Below, in pieces: positions 1-8,171 of a DNA stretch of 33,984 nucleotides (within the stretch, counting starts at the first letter, position 1; every line of letters starts with the position of its first letter). The notes under the pieces are model-generated. The model saw only the letters and a program-made list of their open reading frames with translations. It was not told where the DNA came from and searched no databases. Source of the stretch: CAZPUI01 sp964415525 (lineage in GTDB: Bacteria > Acidobacteriota > Holophagae > Holophagales > Holophagaceae); NCBI GenBank assembly GCA_964415525.1, contig CAYQAS010000040.1, positions 1-33,984 on the forward strand, written 5' to 3'. A program made the translations under genes and the position numbers.

Positions 1-529
1 CGATGCCGCCCGCGAAGTCCAGGACACCCCACTTGGCCAGGATGCCATCGGGATGCCAGACCATGTGGGTGAAGGGGAAGTAGACGAAGATCAGCCAGCC
101 CGTGAGGAACAGCATGTAGGCCTTGAACGTCACCCGGTTGGCGAAGGCGCCGGTGATCAGGGCCGGGGTGATGATGGCGAACATCATCTGGTAGGCGATG
201 TGCACGATGAGCGGGATGCCCGCGGTGGAGCCGCCCAGGGTGAACATGCTGTTCAGGTTCACATTCTTCAGGAAGGCGTAGTGCGTGGGATCGCCGATGA
301 TGCCGCCCATGGTCGGGCCGAAGCTCATGGAATAGCCGAAGGCGAACCACAGCACCGTGGTCCAGCCCAGGCTGACGAAGCTCTGGATCATGATGGCCAG
401 CACGTTCTTGCGGCCCACCAGACCGCCGTAGAAGAACGCGAGGCCCGGCGTCATGAGCATGACGAGGCTGCAGCAGAGCAGCATGAACGCGGTATTGCCC
501 GTATCGATGGGCATGACTTGGGGATTCAC
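1..529 (-). CDS. amtB: Ammonium transporter Amt/AmtB (3' part outside the window)
   Basis: Inner-membrane ammonium channel of the Amt/MEP/Rh family. The translated 176 codons begin with a hydrophobic helix carrying the family signature (NTAFML, then MTPGLAFFYGGLV and RKNVL near residues 8-40). Further membrane helices follow, including the WFAFGYSMSFG and HIAYQMMFAIITPALITGAFA stretches. The chosen start is the GTG at 529-527, because a GGAGG (complement of 535-539) lies five bases upstream. An ATG at 514 is possible but has no such site. The gene runs off the left edge, so the C-terminal two thirds are missing, and no PII (glnK) gene can be seen. It is divergent from the kdpD-like gene, with about 120 bases between the starts. 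I saw no sigma-54 type promoter there. Family assignment is secure. Confidence 0.95.
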   Translation of the reverse strand, partial: MNPQVMPIDTGNTAFMLLCCSLVMLMTPGLAFFYGGLVGRKNVLAIMIQSFVSLGWTTVLWFAFGYSMSFGPTMGGIIGDPTHYAFLKNVNLNSMFTLGGSTAGIPLIVHIAYQMMFAIITPALITGAFANRVTFKAYMLFLTGWLIFVYFPFTHMVWHPDGILAKWGVLDFAGGI

Positions 530-650
530 AGACACCTCCAGGAACCGGGCCAGCGTAGATCCGAACCCAGGGGCCGGTGACGGGGCGCAGCGCCTTTTTA
601 CGGCATCTTTATGCGCTGCCATGATGGGCTTTCCTGAGGAAACCACGCCC

Positions 651-2396
651 ATGCACCCTGATGCCGCACGCCCGATCCTGGTGGCCCTCGGGCCCGAGGC
701 CCAGGCCCTTCGGCTGCTGCACCGCGCCTTCTGGATGGCCCGGGAAACGGGCCGTCCCTGGATCGCCGTGCATGTCGCGGTGGTGGACACGGAGGATGAG
801 GACGAAGCGGATCAGGCGCGCCTCTGGCTGCAGGAGGCCGAGCGCCTTGGCGCTGAAACCCGGTGGGTGGAGGCTCGCACCATTGCCACAGGCCTCCAGG
901 ACACCATCCGCCAGGAAAGCGCCGCCGACCTGCTGGTGGGCCGCACCGAGGGGCACTGGCTTTGGGTACGCCTGGGTCACGCACTGGCACAGGAAATGGA
1001 ACGCCGCGGCCTGGACTGCCGCATTCATGCGGTGACGCTGGAGCCGGATGTCCGCCACCCCCTGCGCCTACCGCCCCGCTCGGAGCGGTTCGGTGCCGCC
1101 GCCGCCAGCCTGATGATCCTCGGGGCCAGCACTGGACTGGGCTGGATCCTGCCGCCGGAACAGCCTCTGCCCGCGGTCTTTCTGCTGTTTCTCCTCGGCA
1201 CGGCCTTGGTGGCTGAACGCTTTGGTCTGATCTTCGGGGCGGGCGCGGTGGCCCTTTCCGCCCTCAGCTTCGATCTGGTCTTCGACACGCGCCAAGGTTC
1301 ACTCGAAGTGGGCAACTGGCCCATCATGGCCCTCTTCCTGGCGGTGCTCGCCCTGGGGCAATACGGCGTGGCCCTCTCCGAGCGTTCCCGGGACCAAGCC
1401 CGGGCCCTGCGGCGCCGGGAAGCGATGATGGCCGCGCTGTTGATGTTGGGCTCCCAACTCGCACGCGCCACGGATCGTCAAGAAGTCGCGTCCATCCTTC
1501 AACGGCTCGCCCCCCCGATGCTCCGGCGCGTCGTCACGCTGCATACGGAAGCCCCGGATGGGGCCTCGCCCTTGGCGATTGAAGGTCCGCCCCTCGACGC
1601 TCACGGCGAGGACTTGCTGCAGGCCATGGGGGCCCAAGTCGCCTTGGCCCTGGAACGCATCGAGGCCCAGGAGGCACTGCAGCGCAGTCGCGTCGCCCAA
1701 GAGACGGATCAAGTGCGGGCCAGCCTCCTCGAAGCCATTGGGCATGACCTCCGCACGCCCTTGGCCGCCATTCAGGGGGCCGCATCGAGCCTGCTGCTGG
1801 ACCCGGACGCACCACACCGCCGCGATCTGTTGACCATGGTCTGCGGTGAGGCGGAACGCCTGGGTACCCTGCTCAACAACCTGCTGGACCTCACGCGCCT
1901 TGAAAGCCTGACGGACATCCCGCACCGGGACTGGATCGCTCTGGACGAGATGGCCGCCAGTGCCCTGCGGCGTTCCGGCGCCGAGGCCGGACGGGTGGTG
2001 CTGGAAGTGGCGGAGGGCTTGCCCCTGCTCCGAGGTGACGGCGTACTGTTGGAGCAACTGGTGCTGAACCTCTTGGCCAATGCCTTCCGGCACGCCCCGG
2101 GCAGTCCGGTGCAGGTACAACTGCACGCCGAGGCCGGCCACCTGCGCCTCGACGTGGAGGACCAGGGTCCGGGCATCCCCGGTGACCTGAAGCGCCGAGT
2201 CTTCGACAAATTCTTCCGCATGCCAGGTCGTGCAGCAGACGGAGGCGTCGGCCTCGGCCTCGCCATCTGCGAGGCCGTGGTGCGCTTGCACGGCGGGCGC
2301 ATCTGGGTAGAGAATCCTCCCGGCGGTGGCACTCGATTTTGCGTGGCGCTCCCCGCCTCAGCCTCTCCCGAACTGCCCCCGGAGCCCACCGCATGA
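651..2396 (+). CDS. kdpD: Short KdpD-like sensor histidine kinase
   Basis: Membrane sensor kinase, 581 residues. In order: a universal-stress-protein-like domain (about 8-120), a four-helix DUF4118 membrane domain (about 145-245), a linker, a HisKA dimerisation domain with phospho-acceptor His365 (GHDLRTPLAAI), and a HATPase domain with N box (LVLNLLANAFRHA) and G boxes (DQGPGIPG, GGVGLGLAI). Classical KdpD is close to 900 residues and begins with a Walker A-bearing KdpD domain; that part is absent here. The start at ATG 651 has GAGGA ten bases upstream. The ATGs at 621 and 624 lack a ribosome site. The stop overlaps kdpE in an ATGA, so the two are translationally coupled. KdpD normally responds to K+ limitation, but the kdpFABC pump genes are not in the window, so the target is inferred. 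Confidence 0.88.
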   Translation: MHPDAARPILVALGPEAQALRLLHRAFWMARETGRPWIAVHVAVVDTEDEDEADQARLWLQEAERLGAETRWVEARTIATGLQDTIRQESAADLLVGRTEGHWLWVRLGHALAQEMERRGLDCRIHAVTLEPDVRHPLRLPPRSERFGAAAASLMILGASTGLGWILPPEQPLPAVFLLFLLGTALVAERFGLIFGAGAVALSALSFDLVFDTRQGSLEVGNWPIMALFLAVLALGQYGVALSERSRDQARALRRREAMMAALLMLGSQLARATDRQEVASILQRLAPPMLRRVVTLHTEAPDGASPLAIEGPPLDAHGEDLLQAMGAQVALALERIEAQEALQRSRVAQETDQVRASLLEAIGHDLRTPLAAIQGAASSLLLDPDAPHRRDLLTMVCGEAERLGTLLNNLLDLTRLESLTDIPHRDWIALDEMAASALRRSGAEAGRVVLEVAEGLPLLRGDGVLLEQLVLNLLANAFRHAPGSPVQVQLHAEAGHLRLDVEDQGPGIPGDLKRRVFDKFFRMPGRAADGGVGLGLAICEAVVRLHGGRIWVENPPGGGTRFCVALPASASPELPPEPTA

Positions 2397-3082
2397 GCGC
2401 CCCCCGCATCCTGATCGTGGAGGACGAGGCCGCCCTGCGGCGCTTCCTCGTGCCCACCCTCCAGGCCCAGGGACACCAGGTACTCCAGGCCACCACCGGC
2501 GCTGAGGGCCGCCTTATGGCCCGCACCCACAACCCGGACCTGATGCTGCTGGACCTAGGCTTGCCGGATGAGGACGGCCTGACGGTGCTCCAGGACTTCC
2601 GCAGCTGGAGCGCCCGCCCCGTCATCATCATCAGCGCCCGGAATCAGGAACGGGAGAAGGTGCGGGCGCTGGATCTCGGTGCGGACGACTACGTCACCAA
2701 GCCCTTCGGGGCGATGGAACTGCTGGCGCGGCTGCGGGTAGCCCTGCGACGACGCCCCGCCGAAGCTCCCGAGAGCGGCATCTTCCTCCACGGCAGCCTG
2801 CGCATCGACCTGGAGCGCCGGGAAGTCAGCCGGGACGGCGATCCGGTGCGCCTCACGCCCATCGAATACCGCCTGCTCGAAGCCCTCGTGCGCCGCGCCG
2901 GGCGGGTGGCCACCCAGCAACAGCTCCTGGCAGAGGTCTGGGGTCCCGCCAGCGAAGGCCAGAACCACTACCTGCGCATCTACATGGGCAACCTGCGGAA
3001 GAAACTGGAAGCAGACCCCGCCCGCCCCGCGCACCTGCTCACGGAGCCCGGGATCGGCTACCGGCTGGTGGCCGAGGAGTAA
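2393..3082 (+). CDS. kdpE: KdpE-like response regulator (OmpR family)
   Basis: Two-component response regulator, 229 residues. The receiver domain (about 5-118) has the acidic pair E10/D11, phospho-acceptor Asp54 in LLDLGLPDEDG and the conserved Lys in DDYVTKPFG. A winged-helix DNA-binding domain (about 130-229) has the OmpR pattern LTPIEYRLLEALVRRAGRV and ends with YRLVAEE. The RSWSARPVIIISAR segment is close to that of KdpE. It overlaps the kinase by four bases (ATGA) and is its evident partner. It normally activates kdpFABC; those genes are not seen here. Confidence 0.9.
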   Translation: MSAPRILIVEDEAALRRFLVPTLQAQGHQVLQATTGAEGRLMARTHNPDLMLLDLGLPDEDGLTVLQDFRSWSARPVIIISARNQEREKVRALDLGADDYVTKPFGAMELLARLRVALRRRPAEAPESGIFLHGSLRIDLERREVSRDGDPVRLTPIEYRLLEALVRRAGRVATQQQLLAEVWGPASEGQNHYLRIYMGNLRKKLEADPARPAHLLTEPGIGYRLVAEE

Positions 3083-3153
3083 GCCTGTCTTCCGATCCAC
3101 GTTCGAGAGGACTCCGCCTGAACGGGCCTGGCAGCGGCCACCGCACATGCACT

Positions 3154-3312
3154 GAAACCGCGAATGACGCGAATCCGGCCTTTGGCCGCGCGCATGAATC
3201 CAGGAGCAGCGACCCTACACGGATCCCGGCCACCCAGGCCCATGGCCCACAGCCGCCGAGGCGGGTGTTTTTCCCGAGCGGGCGGCGCTCCAGTCCCGTC
3301 ATTCGTGGTTTC
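3154..3312. repeat. Long-range inverted repeat in the kdpE-sbcC gap
   Basis: The 264-base gap between convergent kdpE and sbcC holds two 15-base arms at 3154-3168 and 3298-3312. They are inverted and match at 14 of 15 positions (GAAACC, G or A, CGAATGAC). The left arm is followed by a second partial copy (GCGAAT, 3169-3174). No protein-coding signal was found between the arms. The motif resembles short dispersed intergenic repeats that I recall from other bacterial genomes; that link is from memory and unverified. Confidence 0.6.
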
Positions 3313-3346
3313 TTCCCCCCGTACGGATGTGAGGATTCGCCCTCGC

Positions 3347-6300
3347 CTAAACCACCTTCAGCCTGGATCCGGCACTGCCCTTCTCCACCCGGATCTGGCT
3401 CTCGATGCTGCTGCGCAGGCCTTCCACGTGGGAGATGATGCCCACCTGCCGCCCTTCGCCCACATCCTTGAGCACTTCGATGGCCCGGTCCAGGGACTCG
3501 CCATCCAGGCTGCCGAAGCCCTCATCGATGAAGAGCGCCTCCAGGCGCCGACCGCCCGCCGCGGCTTGGATCACGTCGGAGAGGCCCAGGGCGAGGGCGA
3601 GGGAGGCCCAGAACTTCTCGCCCCCCGAAAGCGAACGGACGCTGCGCACGCCCCCGGAATGGGCGTCGAAGACGTCAATCTCGAGGCCCGCCTTATTCCG
3701 CCGATCCTCCGCGGCATCCTGGTGGACGAAGCGGTAGCGGCCGCTGGAGAGGCGGTGCAGCCGGTGGCTCGCCTCATCCAACACACGGCTGAGCCAGCGC
3801 CCCAGCACGAAGCTGGAGAAGGAGAGCTTCTCCCGCTTGTGCTTGCCGGCCCCGTTCAGATCGTCCGCAAGCTCCACGAAGGCCTCGCCCCGGGCCTTCA
3901 GCTGCGCCCGCTGCGCCTGGAGATCCGCCCAGCGCGCGGCGGAAGCCTCCAGTGCATCACGTTCCATGCGCAGCCGCCCCAGGGCCGCCTGCGCGATTTC
4001 CCGCGCCACCCGGGTCTCGGCCTCCCCCGCCTGGAGGCGGGCAAGGTCAGGGGCCACGCAGCCCTCCAGGGCTGCCTCCAGGGGCTCCAAGGCACCCTGG
4101 GTGCGGGCCAGCACCTGGTCGAAGTCGGAGATCAGCCGCTCCAAGGCCTGAGCCTCTGGATCCGGAAGCCGCGCCGCCCGCAGCGCCCCCGCATCTCCGA
4201 AGCCCGCCGCCGCCAGGGCCGCCGCCGCCTTGGGCTCCAGCGCCTGCACCTGGACCTCCAGGCCATCCCGATCAGAGGCCTTCTGCTGTCGAGCCGACGC
4301 GGCGGAGGAGAGCGCCTTCTCGGCTTCCCGCAGCGCGTGATCCTGCTGATCCACCTGTCGGGCATCCGCTTCCAGGGCGCCTTTCGCCTCCTGGAGGGCC
4401 AGGGCCAGGGCCGCCGCCTGAACCTCGGGCGCCTCCGGGTCGCCCGCCTCGACCGCGATCCGCGCGCGCAGGGCCGCCGCCTTCTCGACCTCACCGGCTC
4501 CGCTCCGGGCCGCCTCGCGCAGCCGGTCCACGCTCGCTCGAACGCTTTCCAGGTCCTTGCGCAGGGCGGGCAGGCGCGCCTCGACCTCCTCCAAGGGCTT
4601 GGCCTCGTCCCGGATGCCCCGATAGATCGCCCGCAGCTCCTTCAGGCGAGCCTCCACCGCCTCCGGCCCATCAAAGCCCCGGTTGGCCATCGCATTCAGG
4701 AAGTCCTGCAGCTGCTGCCGCTGGGCATCGAGCTTCGCCTGCCGCTCGGCCCGCAGTTCCCGGGCGGTCCCGACATGTTCCCGCGCGCGCTCCAGCCCCT
4801 GCCGCGCCGCCTCGAGCCGAGACTGCCCCGGCATCTCCGCCGCTTCGGCGGGGTGGGGATGGTTCAGGCTGCCGCACACCGGACAGGGCGCGTCCTCGCG
4901 CAACCCCTCCGCCAGGGCTGCCGCCTGGGCACGGTTCCGTGCGGCCTCCAAGGCACCGAGGGATTCGACGGACGTGGCTTCTTCCGCCTCCGCACGGGCC
5001 ACCGTGTCCTGGGCGAGGGCCAGGGCCTGCTCCGCCGTGGGAATATCCTGGCCCCGCAGGTGCAACGCCTTCTTCGTGTCGCCTTCGAGGGCCGCGGCGA
5101 GTTCCTCCCCCTGGCCGCGCACCTCGTCCATGCGCTGCCGCAGGGTCGACAGACCCGCAACGGACTGGACCTGAGCCTCCAGGTCCGCGGCCTGACGCTG
5201 CAGCGCAGCCTCGGCCCCCCCGGCCTCCACCTCCGCCTCCTCGGCGGTCTTCCGGAGCCGGAGCACCTGGCGGTCCAGATCCACCAGCTCCTTCAGCCGT
5301 CCCTGGATCCGCTCCTGGGCCTGGAGGGCCTCCCGGCGATTCTGGAGCGCGGTCCGAGCCTCCGCGAGGTTGCCGGCCTCGGCCTGGGCTTCGGCCTGAC
5401 GCCTCCGAGTGGCCTCCTCGGCCGCGGCTCGGGCTTCCAGGTCCCGGCCGGCCTGCTCCAGGGAGGCCCGCGCCTGCTCCAGGGCTGCGACATCGGGAAG
5501 CGCCCGAAGGGCCCGCTGGTGGGCCTTGAGACGGCTGCGATCGCGTTCACGATCCGCGGCTTGCGCGTGGAGTCCGGCCTGCTGCGCCCGGAGCGTCTCC
5601 CGCTGCGTGAAGCGCCGGTCCAAATCCTGGCCCGTCACCAGCTCCGCCGCGGCGAGGTCGAAGGCGCGATCGGCCTGTTCCGCCGAGCTCCTCGCCTGTT
5701 CCACCTCATTCCCGAGCCGCGCACGGGTGGCTTCCGCCTGGTCGGGATCGTAAGTGCGGCGCACCTCCTGCTCGGCGCCATCGAGGGCCTTGGAGGCCTC
5801 CGCGAGCTCCGCCGCGCGCTCCTTGGCGAGCCGGGCCAGCTGCTCGTGGTCTTCCACAGGAAAGAGGAGCTTCAGCAGCGCCTCGCGATCGGCGCTCTTC
5901 ATCTCGAGGAACTGCTGGAACTGGCCCTGGGGCAGCACCACGAGCTTGCTGAACTCGTCGTGGGTGAAGCCCACGGCCTTGGCGAGCATCGGGTTGATGT
6001 CCGTGGCGTTGCCGCTGGCGCAGATCGGCTCCCAGTCCTCGCCCCGCAGGCGCAGGGCTGTGAGATGCGTGGTCGGCTGCTTGAACTTGTCGCCCCGGGC
6101 GGCCCGCTCCACCCAGTGGGGCGAGCGGGTGACCTGAAAGACCTCCCCGAAGGTCGCGAAGGTGAAGGTGACCCAGGTACTGGCTTCCTCCTCGGCGAAC
6201 TGGCTGCGGAGCGTGTCCGTGCCGCGGGTGCCAAGGGGTGCGCCGTAGAGGGCGTAGCTCATGGCATCGAAGAGGGTCGTCTTGCCCGCGCCCGTATCAC

Positions 6301-6400
6301 CGCAGATGAGGAAGAGCTGGTCGAGTCGCGCGAAGTCGATCTCGATGGCCGGGCCACTGTAGGGGCCGAAGTTCTGGAAGCGCAGGGAGAGGGGCTTCAT
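3347..6400 (-). CDS. sbcC: Exonuclease subunit SbcC (Rad50-like ATPase)
   Basis: Large SMC/Rad50-type ATPase subunit of the SbcCD nuclease, which cleaves DNA hairpins and protein-blocked ends. Length is 1017 residues. The N-terminal lobe has Walker A GDTGAGKT at 34-41. Two long, Ala/Glu/Arg/Gln-rich coiled-coil arms flank a zinc hook CPVC at about 506-509, exactly mid-protein. The C-terminal lobe has the ABC signature (RSLSGGEKFWASLALALGL) and Walker B (ALFIDEGFGSLD). The start is ATG 6400, with GGAG about eight bases upstream. It overlaps the sbcD stop in an ATGA. The open frame continues upstream through sbcD, but that extension is out of frame with a real gene and is not coding. Confidence 0.96.
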   Translation of the reverse strand: MKPLSLRFQNFGPYSGPAIEIDFARLDQLFLICGDTGAGKTTLFDAMSYALYGAPLGTRGTDTLRSQFAEEEASTWVTFTFATFGEVFQVTRSPHWVERAARGDKFKQPTTHLTALRLRGEDWEPICASGNATDINPMLAKAVGFTHDEFSKLVVLPQGQFQQFLEMKSADREALLKLLFPVEDHEQLARLAKERAAELAEASKALDGAEQEVRRTYDPDQAEATRARLGNEVEQARSSAEQADRAFDLAAAELVTGQDLDRRFTQRETLRAQQAGLHAQAADRERDRSRLKAHQRALRALPDVAALEQARASLEQAGRDLEARAAAEEATRRRQAEAQAEAGNLAEARTALQNRREALQAQERIQGRLKELVDLDRQVLRLRKTAEEAEVEAGGAEAALQRQAADLEAQVQSVAGLSTLRQRMDEVRGQGEELAAALEGDTKKALHLRGQDIPTAEQALALAQDTVARAEAEEATSVESLGALEAARNRAQAAALAEGLREDAPCPVCGSLNHPHPAEAAEMPGQSRLEAARQGLERAREHVGTARELRAERQAKLDAQRQQLQDFLNAMANRGFDGPEAVEARLKELRAIYRGIRDEAKPLEEVEARLPALRKDLESVRASVDRLREAARSGAGEVEKAAALRARIAVEAGDPEAPEVQAAALALALQEAKGALEADARQVDQQDHALREAEKALSSAASARQQKASDRDGLEVQVQALEPKAAAALAAAGFGDAGALRAARLPDPEAQALERLISDFDQVLARTQGALEPLEAALEGCVAPDLARLQAGEAETRVAREIAQAALGRLRMERDALEASAARWADLQAQRAQLKARGEAFVELADDLNGAGKHKREKLSFSSFVLGRWLSRVLDEASHRLHRLSSGRYRFVHQDAAEDRRNKAGLEIDVFDAHSGGVRSVRSLSGGEKFWASLALALGLSDVIQAAAGGRRLEALFIDEGFGSLDGESLDRAIEVLKDVGEGRQVGIISHVEGLRSSIESQIRVEKGSAGSRLKVV

Positions 6401-7527
6401 CGGGCGCGCTCCAGGGTCTTGCGCAGTTCGCGGAAGGCCCCGAGGAGGGCTTCCGCGGGGGCCTGCTTTCGCAGCCGCTGTTCGAAGGCCACGAAGTCCT
6501 CCTCCAGGTCGGCATGCGCCGGGGCAGGCAGGTCCGGGCCTGCATCCGGGAGCATTTTTGCTTCGGCCACCGTCATCTCGAGCAACCGCGGGAAGCGCCG
6601 CTTGAGCCGCACGAAGGGCTGCCCCAGGCTCTCCGATTCGGTGAGTTCGATGCACACATAGCACTCGCCCAGGCCGCTGTGCTTCGGGTCTTCCAGCAGC
6701 TCCTGCAGGGTGCCCCGCAGCTTCACCATGGGGCGGAGGGGGGTCACGGGAAGGAGCCTGATGTCCGGCTCGGAGCCCTTGTCCAGCGTCACCAGGGCCA
6801 GGGACTTGGCCTGTCCGGCCTCGCCGAAGCTGTAGGCCAGAGGGGTGCCGCTGTAGCGCACCCGGGGACCGAGGGCCTGGGGCCGATGGAGGTGCCCCAG
6901 GGCCACATAGTCGAAGCCTTCGAAGAGGTCCGTGCCCACCTGCACAGCGGTCCCCACCAGGGTGCGCTCGGACTCCGAAGGTTCGGCGCCGGCCGCAAAG
7001 CAGTGCGCCACCAGGATGTTGATCCGCTCGGAGTCCATGCAGGCGCGGATCCGCGTGACGGCCTCCGCCAGGGCCGCCTCCTGGGACTGGAGCCGCAGAG
7101 GCCCATCCTCGCCCTCCTTCACCAGGCTCCCAGCCCACAGGAAGGGCACGAGCCACACATCGGCCGCACCAACCCGTACCGGCGTATCCAGGCGATCCGG
7201 CCCGCCCCGGAGGTGAACCCCCGCCCGTTCGATGACCCGGGAGGCCCCCGCCAGTCGCGCCCCGCTGTCGTGGTTGCCGGCGATGGCGATCAAGGTGGTC
7301 CGCGGGCAGGCGACCGCAAAGCGCTCCACGAACCCGTTCCAGAGCGCCACCGCGTCCTCCGAAGGGACGCTGCGATCGAACACATCCCCGGCAATCACCA
7401 ATGCATCCGGGCGCTCCATGTCGAGGGTCGCCAACAGATCGTCCAGGAAGCGGGCCTGATCCTCCAGGAGCCCGTGTTCGTGGAGGGTGCGGCCAAGGTG
7501 CCAGTCGGAGGTGTGGAGAAGGCGCAT
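6397..7527 (-). CDS. sbcD: Exonuclease subunit SbcD (Mre11-like phosphoesterase)
   Basis: Catalytic subunit of the SbcCD double-strand exonuclease and hairpin endonuclease, 376 residues. Metal-binding phosphoesterase motifs appear in order: DWHLGR (residues 8-13), AGDVFDR, GNHDSG, and a late GHLHRPQ. The C-terminal part supplies the SbcC-binding cap. The start at ATG 7527 is preceded by AAAGGGTGA. It is the first gene of a two-gene operon with sbcC (four-base overlap). SbcC and SbcD act together in the cytoplasm in processing of replication- and repair-associated structures. Confidence 0.96.
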   Translation of the reverse strand: MRLLHTSDWHLGRTLHEHGLLEDQARFLDDLLATLDMERPDALVIAGDVFDRSVPSEDAVALWNGFVERFAVACPRTTLIAIAGNHDSGARLAGASRVIERAGVHLRGGPDRLDTPVRVGAADVWLVPFLWAGSLVKEGEDGPLRLQSQEAALAEAVTRIRACMDSERINILVAHCFAAGAEPSESERTLVGTAVQVGTDLFEGFDYVALGHLHRPQALGPRVRYSGTPLAYSFGEAGQAKSLALVTLDKGSEPDIRLLPVTPLRPMVKLRGTLQELLEDPKHSGLGECYVCIELTESESLGQPFVRLKRRFPRLLEMTVAEAKMLPDAGPDLPAPAHADLEEDFVAFEQRLRKQAPAEALLGAFRELRKTLERAR

Positions 7528-7603
7528 TCACCCTTTGTACACCCCCAGGCCCGACAGGAAATGTCCAAACAAAATGACATTCACATGACCCACATCACAT
7601 GCC

Positions 7604-7631
7604 TTGTACATGAAAATTCAATCATTACACT
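7604..7631 (+). promoter_or_regulatory. Possible sigma-70-type promoter upstream of the B12 operon
   Basis: TTGTAC (7604-7609) and TACACT (7626-7631) are separated by 16 bases in the AT-richer part of the sbcD-btuB gap. They are oriented towards the small reading frame and the riboswitch. The match to consensus is partial and there is no experimental support. Confidence 0.3.
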
Positions 7632-7650
7632 CGTTTGCGAGGTCGTTGTC

Positions 7651-7872
7651 ATGTCGCTAGTTGAGCGTCGAAGAAATCGCCGTTTCCGCGTGCTCTACAT
7701 GCCCTTTGGGCGATTCTGGAAGCGCTACGTACTGGGGCAGATCCCGGCTCCGGCTCCCCCCAACGCAACCATGGAAGCCAAGCCTGACGCGGATGCCAAG
7801 CGCGCGGTGCCTGAATCCCTCCTCCTTCACGGCCCGGAGGCCCTGCGCCGCAAAGGCAGCCGACTCCGCTGA
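7651..7872 (+). CDS. Possible small basic protein (hypothetical, 73 aa)
   Basis: A 73-codon frame starts at ATG 7651 with GAGG about ten bases upstream. It encodes an Arg-rich N-terminus (MSLVERRRNRRFRVL) followed by YMPFGRFWKRYVLG and a Pro/Ala-rich tail. I recognise no family. It lies between the candidate promoter and the cobalamin riboswitch, so it may simply be chance open frame in a long leader; a 368-base gap with no other gene makes it worth listing. There is no visible signal peptide. Confidence 0.28.
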   Translation: MSLVERRRNRRFRVLYMPFGRFWKRYVLGQIPAPAPPNATMEAKPDADAKRAVPESLLLHGPEALRRKGSRLR

Positions 7873-7889
7873 CTTGCCCAGGCAGCCTG

Positions 7890-8085
7890 CCTGCTGCCAT
7901 GCTGAGACCGACATTTTGCTGGATGTCGGGAAGCAGGTGAGAGTCCTGCGCTGCCCCGCAACGGTATGCACCCCGCGCAAGCGGGAGACCACGCTGGAGT
8001 CACTGGAGCGCCGCTCCGGGAAGGTTCCAGGGACATCGAAAGATGCCTGTCGCGTGCAAGCCCGGAGACCGGTCCTGCATCGACC
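7890..8085 (+). ncRNA. Cobalamin riboswitch (B12 element)
   Basis: The 5' leader of btuB carries the B12-box elements in the right order. GGTGAGAGTCC with CTGCCCCGCAAC is at about 7936-7964. A GTCACTGG segment and GGGAAGGT follow at about 7998-8027. The terminal AGCCCGGAGACCGG box is at about 8059-8073. Such riboswitches bind adenosylcobalamin or related forms and shut down downstream B12-uptake genes when the vitamin is plentiful. Boundaries are approximate; the roughly 85 bases before the btuB start would be the expression platform. Confidence 0.9.
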
Positions 8086-8171
8086 CAACCCGCCGAGGGA
8101 GCGGATGTGGGATGCGGACCCTGGTCTGTCTCCTGCCTCTCGCCCTCCGGCCCATGCGCGGAGGCATGCCG

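Noticed and set aside
580..605. GGCGCAGCGCC followed by TTTTT between amtB and kdpD
   Set aside because: The stem is only a few pairs with almost no loop and lies in a divergent promoter region where no transcript would need to end.
3164..6661. Very long plus-strand open frame opposite sbcC
   Set aside because: Its product is low-complexity Arg/Leu/Gly/Pro protein mirroring the coiled-coil codons of sbcC; typical antisense frame in GC-rich DNA.
6400..7531. N-terminal extension of sbcC across sbcD
   Set aside because: The extension is Gly/Pro/Arg-rich out-of-frame translation of sbcD; the real start is ATG 6400 before the Walker A motif.
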